The translations under genes were made by a program, and so were the position numbers. Shown here piece by piece: positions 6,628-10,336 of a stretch of 10,336 nucleotides of DNA (positions are counted from its first letter, which is position 1; every line of letters begins with the position of its first letter). Source of the DNA: CAZHWT01 sp964536215 (GTDB lineage: Bacteria; Patescibacteriota; CAZHWT01); assembly GCA_964536215.1 (NCBI GenBank), contig CAZHWT010000037.1:1-10336 (forward strand), given 5' to 3'. The notes under the pieces were generated by a model. The model was not told where the DNA came from. It saw nothing but the letters and a program-made list of their open reading frames with translations, and did no database searches.

Positions 6628-7113
6628 CTAGGCCACCGACATTGTCACATCTTTGCAATCTGACAATGCATAAAGAGCCTTCACCGCCGCCTGCCACTGC
6701 TCCCTCCGCTCTTTATATTGCGGCTGCTGCTCAAAGTCCGCCAGAGGAACTGTTGCCACTGGAACCTTCAAGTCGCGAGACGAAAACAAAAAGCCCATCG
6801 CTTCAAGGGGCGAGTCGCCATACGACAACAGTACAGTCTGGCCGTCATCTTGCCTAAAGCAGACAGACCAGGCCTCTACGTCGTCTATATATCCCAGCTC
6901 CATGGATGGAGACACCTCAGTGGTTATGGCAAATGCCTTATTCACCCCAGAGATTGGATACAACGGCGCACTGCTCATCTTCACCTGATCGATATCATGA
7001 GCCGTAAACTCCGATATCAGCCAAAACGCTCCATCAACTTCCGTTGGCTTCGCCGAGCCTTTAGAAAGCTGATCCGGAACAACCTGCAGAATCAGACGTT
7101 GAACGACGTCCAT
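6628..7113 (-). CDS. Hypothetical 161-residue soluble protein
   Basis: I do not recognise a family. The protein has no signal peptide or membrane helix, so it is probably cytosolic. The first 90 residues look like alternating strands (for example AFWLISEF, AWSVCFRQ, TVLLSYG), and the last 45 are probably helical with many charges (FEQQPQYKERREQWQAAVKALYAL). There are only two cysteines and no obvious catalytic motif. The ATG at 7113 is fixed by an AGGAG six bases upstream, the strongest ribosome binding site in the window. A -10 box, leader hairpin and terminator surround it, so it appears to be a single-gene transcript and is unlikely to be a spurious frame. It lies 112 bases downstream of the methyltransferase on the same strand; a functional link is possible but unsupported. 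Confidence 0.8.
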   Translation of the reverse strand: MDVVQRLILQVVPDQLSKGSAKPTEVDGAFWLISEFTAHDIDQVKMSSAPLYPISGVNKAFAITTEVSPSMELGYIDDVEAWSVCFRQDDGQTVLLSYGDSPLEAMGFLFSSRDLKVPVATVPLADFEQQPQYKERREQWQAAVKALYALSDCKDVTMSVA

Positions 7114-7119
7114 GCCTTT

Positions 7120-7124
7120 CTCCT
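7120..7124 (-). promoter_or_regulatory. Strong Shine-Dalgarno AGGAG before the 161-residue gene
   Basis: The minus strand reads AAAGGAGAAAGGC directly before the ATG at 7113; the AGGAG core is six bases from the start. This decides the start codon and shows that the organism uses Shine-Dalgarno initiation for some genes, unlike several neighbours that lack any such signal. Confidence 0.8.
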
Positions 7125-7142
7125 TTTGCTTAATCGCGGCCC

Positions 7143-7194
7143 AGTGGAGAGCAGTCTAAAAATCTTGCTGCAGGTTTTCAGACCGCTCACCACT
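7143..7194 (-). ncRNA. Long leader hairpin upstream of the 161-residue gene
   Basis: Bases 7190-7194 pair with 7143-7147 (5 bp). After one A-A position (T-T on the minus strand), 7180-7188 pairs with 7149-7157 (9 positions), then a one-base bulge at 7179 and four A-T pairs (7175-7178 with 7158-7161) close a 13-base loop. One pair is a G-U wobble only in minus-strand RNA and a mismatch on the plus strand, so the structure fits a minus-strand transcript. It starts about six bases after the predicted transcription start and ends 19 bases before the AGGAG. No T-tract follows, so it is not a terminator. It may stabilise the 5' end or regulate translation; it matches no riboswitch that I recognise. 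Confidence 0.6.
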
Positions 7195-7206
7195 CTAGTC
7201 AGCTAT

Positions 7207-7212
7207 ATTGTA
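7207..7212 (-). promoter_or_regulatory. -10 candidate TACAAT for the 161-residue gene
   Basis: TACAAT on the minus strand lies 13 bases after the methyltransferase stop codon. It predicts a transcript start near 7200 and a leader of about 87 bases that contains the complete hairpin at 7143-7194. No -35 match is visible. Confidence 0.4.
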
Positions 7213-7225
7213 GACCAATCACGCC

Positions 7226-7960
7226 TCAACTACCAGCCGTTGTAGTCAAGACCGTATGCTCGAATGGAAAGCAGAATACATTGTCGTGGCAGTACTTTGC
7301 TCTAAGTAGCTCCGCCACCTCTTGGTCATGTCGATCATATCCTAACCACAATTGCTTATCACCATCGCTCCACACAAATCCCAATGCCGCCACCATCTTC
7401 TCTAACGAAGAAGATTGGATCTGTGTCGTTAAGACCCGCCTTTCCACCCTACCGCAAGATTGCAGCAACTCCACTAACCGCTGGTAAACAGCTCGATGGT
7501 ACGGCAAGTTGTCTTCTTTCAAGGTCAAAACTAAATCCTGCCAACTCGGTTCAGTTCCCTGATGAATAGCAATTACTAGCGCGCCATCGGGGTTAACCAA
7601 TTTCCAAGCCGCTTCCACAAACGGTTTTAAATCAGTATCCGTCAAAGAAATAACATAACTAGCCAAGACCAAGTCAAATTTTTCTCGAATAATAGAGGTA
7701 GGGAATCGACTCTGAATCACCATCAGTTTGCGCTGTCGCAAGGCTGCAACATAGGCGCTAATCGGCTCTACGGCCACATACCGGTCAACCAAGTTAGCCA
7801 GCGGGACACTTAAGTCGCCATTGCCGGGCCCGATATCTAACAGAGTTGCTACTCCGCGCTGTTTAAGTACCGAACTAAAGTAGTCTAATAAAACTGACTT
7901 TTCATCGGTACAATCCAAAAATGCTTCAAACGCTTGCTCGTAAGTCAACGGAACAGCCAT
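7226..7960 (-). CDS. Class I SAM-dependent methyltransferase
   Basis: A 244-residue Rossmann-fold methyltransferase, substrate unknown. Motif I LLDIGPGNGD at 40-49 binds S-adenosylmethionine; the acidic residue of motif II is Glu65 in YVAVEP; DLVLASYVISL at 96-106 is the strand 4 region, and VNPDGALVIAIHQG is the strand 5 region. The C-terminal quarter is variable and likely makes the substrate pocket. It resembles the broad Methyltransf_11/25 group of small-molecule enzymes more than RNA or DNA methyltransferases, but that is a weak inference. The frame stays open upstream to a TTG at 8014, but residues before the ATG at 7960 are encoded by heptamer repeats, so I choose 7960. No Shine-Dalgarno is close; GGAGG at 7986-7990 is 25 bases away. 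A weak -10 (TACCAT, 7969-7974) could give a leaderless start. Confidence 0.88.
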   Translation of the reverse strand: MAVPLTYEQAFEAFLDCTDEKSVLLDYFSSVLKQRGVATLLDIGPGNGDLSVPLANLVDRYVAVEPISAYVAALRQRKLMVIQSRFPTSIIREKFDLVLASYVISLTDTDLKPFVEAAWKLVNPDGALVIAIHQGTEPSWQDLVLTLKEDNLPYHRAVYQRLVELLQSCGRVERRVLTTQIQSSSLEKMVAALGFVWSDGDKQLWLGYDRHDQEVAELLRAKYCHDNVFCFPFEHTVLTTTAGS

Positions 7961-7964
7961 TACC

Positions 7965-8053
7965 TGTAATGGTAACAGTGACCAGCCTCCAGTTGCAAGC
8001 GTCCAGTAAATCAATGGTAGTTGGTATGAATAGTTTGCCGTTTATAGTTTTAC
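7965..8053 (-). repeat. Heptamer tract upstream of the methyltransferase
   Basis: Read on the minus strand, seven 7-mers run without a slip from 8013 to 7965; four begin with CTGG or CTGT and one is CTTGCAA. Further upstream, three words of the NNNNAAC type cover 8033-8053 and are the reverse complement of the GTTTNNN words at 6393-6413. The words CTGGACG and CTTGCAA recur on the plus strand at 8140-8160. Confidence 0.65.
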
Positions 8054-8082
8054 AGATGACGAGTTAGCGAACCATTAAGGGT

Positions 8083-8167
8083 AGAGTGCAAAAGGCAGAG
8101 TGCAAAACCAAAACCCCCTTCAACCTTCAACCTGCTTTGCTTGCAACTGGACGCTGGACGCTAGCTC
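8083..8167 (+). repeat. Heptamer and 14-mer repeats at the end of pyruvate kinase
   Basis: A 14-base word beginning AGAGTGCAAAA occurs at 8083 and 8097. CTTCAAC occurs at 8118 and 8125. CTTGCAA at 8140 is followed by CTGGACG at 8147 and 8154 and by CTAGCTC at 8161. The last word includes the stop codon of pyruvate kinase, so the tract reaches the coding end. No terminator hairpin with a T-tract was seen for pyruvate kinase. Confidence 0.7.
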
Positions 8168-9582
8168 TTTACAATTTGCAGCTGCACCGTATTAGTCGTC
8201 CCCACTACTCCGGGCTGATGCCCACTTACGGCAACCAACTTAACCTCTGCGTCTTTGCCAAAAAATCCATCATTCACCATCTGTCGAGCCACATCCATAC
8301 CCACCTCTGGTCCATCCGGACGTACAAATCCAATAATGGCATACCACAAGGCTAATTGCTGCACCACACGCTGCTCGCTCGTCACACCAAGCACCGGCAT
8401 GGCTGGTCTGTGGGCGGCCACGTTCTTAGCCGTAGCCCCACTCTTAGTTTCCGCCACAATCGCATCTGCTGCCATCAGCTCCGCCATGGATACAGCTGCC
8501 ACACTAATGGCATCTCTCTTAGTGACATGACTCTTTACAATCGCATGTATCGGCGTTACCTCGGCATGTTGTTGAGTATAATCAATTACCTTTTTCATAG
8601 CTGCCACCGTCTCCACTGGGTAGCTGCCATTGGCCGTCTCGTCACTTAACATGACCGTATCCGCTCCCAAAATAACCGCGGTGGCCACATCGCCAACCTC
8701 AGCTCGGGTCGGCTCTGGCGCATCCACCATGCTGGCCATCATCTGAGTAGCCACAATGCTCAAAGTAGCGTGCTTGCGACACAGGGCAATAATCTTACGC
8801 TGGACAATTGGCACTACTTCTGCCCCGGCTTCCACCGCCAAATCTCCACGGGCAATCATTACGCCATCGCTAACCTCAATAATCTTTTCTAACACTTCGT
8901 TAACAATAGCCGCTTTAGTCTCCACCTTAGCAATGACCTGAGCCTTCGATCCTTGCGCCTGCAGTATCTGTTTCAAATTAACAATATCGTCCGCACTCTG
9001 GACAAAACTGAGCGCTACGTAATCAATGTCTTCTTTAGCACCAAACTCCACATCCTTCAAATCTTTGGCTGTCAGAATATCCCCACCAAAGTCGGTATCC
9101 GGTAAATTAATACCTTTTTTGCTCATCAATGTGCCAGCATTTTCTACCCGCACCTTAATCGCTGTCGGACTAACAATCTCTACCACCGTAGTCTTAATCT
9201 TGCCGTCAAAAATATATACCGGCTGCCCGACTGCTACTTTTTCTGCTAAATTATATTGCACTGGAATCGTCAACGTATCGTGTTCAACATCATAGGCCAA
9301 AACCAGTTCATCGCCTTTCTTAACCGACACATTTTCCTTTAGCATACCCAAACGAATCTTAGGTCCTTGCAAGTCTTGCAAAATAGCCACCGGCACACCT
9401 AGCGCCGCACTAGCCTGTCGCACCCAGTCTATTTGCTCTAGCCGTTCTTCGTACGACCCATGACTAAAGTTCAATCTAAATCCATTAGCCCCAGCTTTTA
9501 TTAAAGCCTCAATCTTTTCATAACTATTGGTCGCTGGACCCAACGTAGCCAGAATTTTCGTCCGATGTGAAGTCAAGTTCAT
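8161..9582 (-). CDS. pyk: Pyruvate kinase
   Basis: Catalyses phosphoenolpyruvate plus ADP to pyruvate plus ATP, the last step of glycolysis, in the cytosol. The 473 residues fit the family. RLNFSHG at 36-42 gives the phosphate and potassium-site residues; DLQGPKIRLG starts the lid (B) domain at about 70-165; AKVE carries the active-site lysine; MIARGDLAVEAG binds the metal and substrate; ATQMMASM and the SDETANGSYP stretch follow, then the regulatory C domain. Compared with common forms, the GDLGVE core reads GDLAVE and the SGETA core reads SDETA, conservative variants. The frame extends upstream to a TTG at 9669, but similarity begins at MNLTSHRTKI and an AAAGG lies eight bases before the ATG at 9582, so I choose 9582. 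The gene ends in TAG inside a heptamer tract. No other glycolysis gene is in the window. Confidence 0.96.
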   Translation of the reverse strand: MNLTSHRTKILATLGPATNSYEKIEALIKAGANGFRLNFSHGSYEERLEQIDWVRQASAALGVPVAILQDLQGPKIRLGMLKENVSVKKGDELVLAYDVEHDTLTIPVQYNLAEKVAVGQPVYIFDGKIKTTVVEIVSPTAIKVRVENAGTLMSKKGINLPDTDFGGDILTAKDLKDVEFGAKEDIDYVALSFVQSADDIVNLKQILQAQGSKAQVIAKVETKAAIVNEVLEKIIEVSDGVMIARGDLAVEAGAEVVPIVQRKIIALCRKHATLSIVATQMMASMVDAPEPTRAEVGDVATAVILGADTVMLSDETANGSYPVETVAAMKKVIDYTQQHAEVTPIHAIVKSHVTKRDAISVAAVSMAELMAADAIVAETKSGATAKNVAAHRPAMPVLGVTSEQRVVQQLALWYAIIGFVRPDGPEVGMDVARQMVNDGFFGKDAEVKLVAVSGHQPGVVGTTNTVQLQIVKS

Positions 9583-9590
9583 ACAAGAAA

Positions 9591-9595
9591 CCTTT
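9591..9595 (-). promoter_or_regulatory. Ribosome binding site of pyruvate kinase
   Basis: AAAGG on the minus strand is eight bases before the ATG at 9582. It supports that start over the longer TTG-started frame. A -10-like TATGGT lies at 9611-9616 without a convincing -35, so the promoter is uncertain. Confidence 0.6.
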
Positions 9596-9660
9596 CTATA
9601 TCTCTGTACTACCATACTACCACAGCCAGTCCAGGCCATTCCTCCGTTTGCTATTCTAAG

Positions 9661-9798
9661 TGGCAGCAAGGCGGCCAGTCTTTACATTTTAATTTTAATG
9701 CGCTTTCGCGCTCCGCACTTCCTGCCCTCTGCTTCGCTTGCGAATACTACCACCAATACCATGTACGTACACATGTACGTACACGTATGCGTACGCAC
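9661..9798 (-). repeat. Dispersed GTAC element, copy 3 (inverted)
   Basis: On the minus strand the head runs from 9798 down: a degenerate first unit, then GTACGTAC units at 9775-9782 and 9763-9770, with spacers ACGT and ATGT in the same order as copy 1. It differs from copy 1 at two of 32 core positions, both transitions, and alternates purine and pyrimidine over 9761-9798. The tail to 9661 matches copy 2 at roughly 80 percent by eye, ending in TAAAGACTGGCCGCC and TTGCTGCC. Within it GCGC-GAAA-GCGC (minus strand, 9711-9700) forms a small GNRA-loop hairpin that copy 2 lacks. The element separates divergent pyk and the DUF1697 gene and points toward pyk. Confidence 0.8.
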
Positions 9799-9810
9799 CT
9801 CCGCATCGTG

Positions 9811-9816
9811 TATACT
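9811..9816 (+). promoter_or_regulatory. -10 candidate TATACT for the DUF1697 gene
   Basis: TATACT (five of six consensus positions, with TG directly before it) is followed by eight bases and the ATG at 9825. No Shine-Dalgarno lies between. At 17-bp spacing the -35 position falls on 9788-9793, inside the degenerate unit of element copy 3, and has no match to TTGACA. Confidence 0.5.
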
Positions 9817-9824
9817 AAACCTTC

Positions 9825-10336
9825 ATGCACACCTACCTCCTTCTCCTCCGCGGCATTAATGTCGGTGGGAAAAATAAACTATCTATGGCAGAACTGACGA
9901 CTCATCTCACCAGCTTGGGATTTTCCAGCGTCACCACCTATATCGCTAGCGGTAATGTAGTCTTACAATCAGACAAACCGGCAGATCAAGTCAAATCCAT
10001 CGTTGAGCAATCTCTACCAAAACAATTTAAGCTAGATAGCCAACTCATCAAAATCTTAGTTCTCACCCCAGCCCAACTCCGGTCCGTTGTCAAGCAAAAA
10101 CCACCTGCTTTCGGGGACAGCCCAGACACTTATCATAGCGATGTCATCTTTCTCATGGACATACCAGTCGACCAAGCCTTGGCCGTCTTCCAACCTAAAG
10201 AAGGAGTTGATACCATCTGGCCCGGCCCTAACGTTATCTATTCCCAACGCCTCAGCGCCCAACGCACCAAAAGCCGCCTCAACAAAATCATGGTCTCCCC
10301 ACTCTACAAATCCATGACCATCCGCACCTGGAACAC
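9825..10336 (+). CDS. DUF1697 family protein (C-terminus cut by window edge)
   Basis: The frame is open from the ATG at 9825 to the window edge, 170 codons, while the family is usually about 175-185 residues, so only the last few are missing. The N-terminal signature LLLLRGINVGGKNKLSMAEL and then YIASGNVVLQS are hallmarks of DUF1697, a widespread cytosolic family without an established biochemical role. The later part shows FLMDIP, an acidic-aromatic stretch and NVIYSQRLSAQRTKSRLNKI, which fits the family's C-terminal half. There is no Shine-Dalgarno; TATACT eight bases upstream suggests leaderless translation. The gene is divergent from pyk and is a common accessory gene in bacteria, often exchanged horizontally, though nothing here shows recent transfer. 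Confidence 0.9.
   Translation, partial: MHTYLLLLRGINVGGKNKLSMAELTTHLTSLGFSSVTTYIASGNVVLQSDKPADQVKSIVEQSLPKQFKLDSQLIKILVLTPAQLRSVVKQKPPAFGDSPDTYHSDVIFLMDIPVDQALAVFQPKEGVDTIWPGPNVIYSQRLSAQRTKSRLNKIMVSPLYKSMTIRTWN

Noticed and set aside
7961..8014. Methyltransferase start at the upstream TTG (8014)
   Set aside because: The extra 18 residues are encoded by intergenic-type heptamers, and an ATG at 7960 precedes the plausible protein start.
9607..9622. TACTACCA duplicated in the pyk leader as a further element remnant
   Set aside because: The same 8-mer occurs in element tails (9745-9752; reverse complement at 4199-4206), but nothing else of the element aligns here.
9583..9669. Pyruvate kinase start at the upstream TTG (9669)
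   Set aside because: The extra 29 residues have no family similarity; the ATG at 9582 has AAAGG at the right distance.
10056..10262. Minus-strand 68-codon frame near the right edge
   Set aside because: It is antisense to the DUF1697 gene, whose signature motifs are in the plus frame.

Overview
The window suggests a bacterium with a small genome, most likely a Patescibacteria (CPR) lineage. The clues are a two-helix 'pilin-like' small membrane protein of a kind common in those genomes, several genes without a Shine-Dalgarno sequence whose promoter -10 box lies directly before the start codon, many gene-orientation changes, and short repeats in most intergenic DNA. The standard code fits: TAA, TAG and TGA all end genes. 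The lineage is inference; there is no rRNA or other marker to fix it.

Layout: 1-335 is non-coding, with a dispersed repeat element and short repeats. The GTPase gene typA (336-2168, minus) is divergent from an ABC exporter half-transporter (2331-4145, plus) across a 162-base promoter region. A 558-base gene-free stretch follows (4146-4703), with a complete copy of the repeat element, a regular heptamer tract, a perfect hairpin and a headless element copy. Next is a plus-strand pair: a membrane-anchored beta-propeller-like protein (4704-6062) and, 4 bases later, a pilin-like membrane protein (6067-6387). Three minus-strand genes follow: an unrecognised 161-residue protein with its own promoter, leader hairpin, ribosome binding site and terminator (6628-7113); a class I methyltransferase (7226-7960); and pyruvate kinase (8161-9582). 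The window ends in a DUF1697 gene (9825 to the edge, plus), separated from pyruvate kinase by a third element copy.

The genes do not form one pathway. TypA supports ribosome function, pyruvate kinase is the last step of glycolysis, the exporter and the propeller/pilin-like pair act at the cell envelope, and the methyltransferase, DUF1697 protein and 161-residue protein have unknown substrates or roles.

The most interesting material is between the genes. First, a dispersed element of about 140 bp occurs three times, plus one partial copy. Its head is three GTACGTAC units at 12-bp spacing in uninterrupted purine-pyrimidine alternation, and every difference between copies keeps that alternation. 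Second, much of the other intergenic DNA is written in imperfect tandem 7-mers of unrelated sequence. Both were read by eye; a genome-wide repeat search would settle them.
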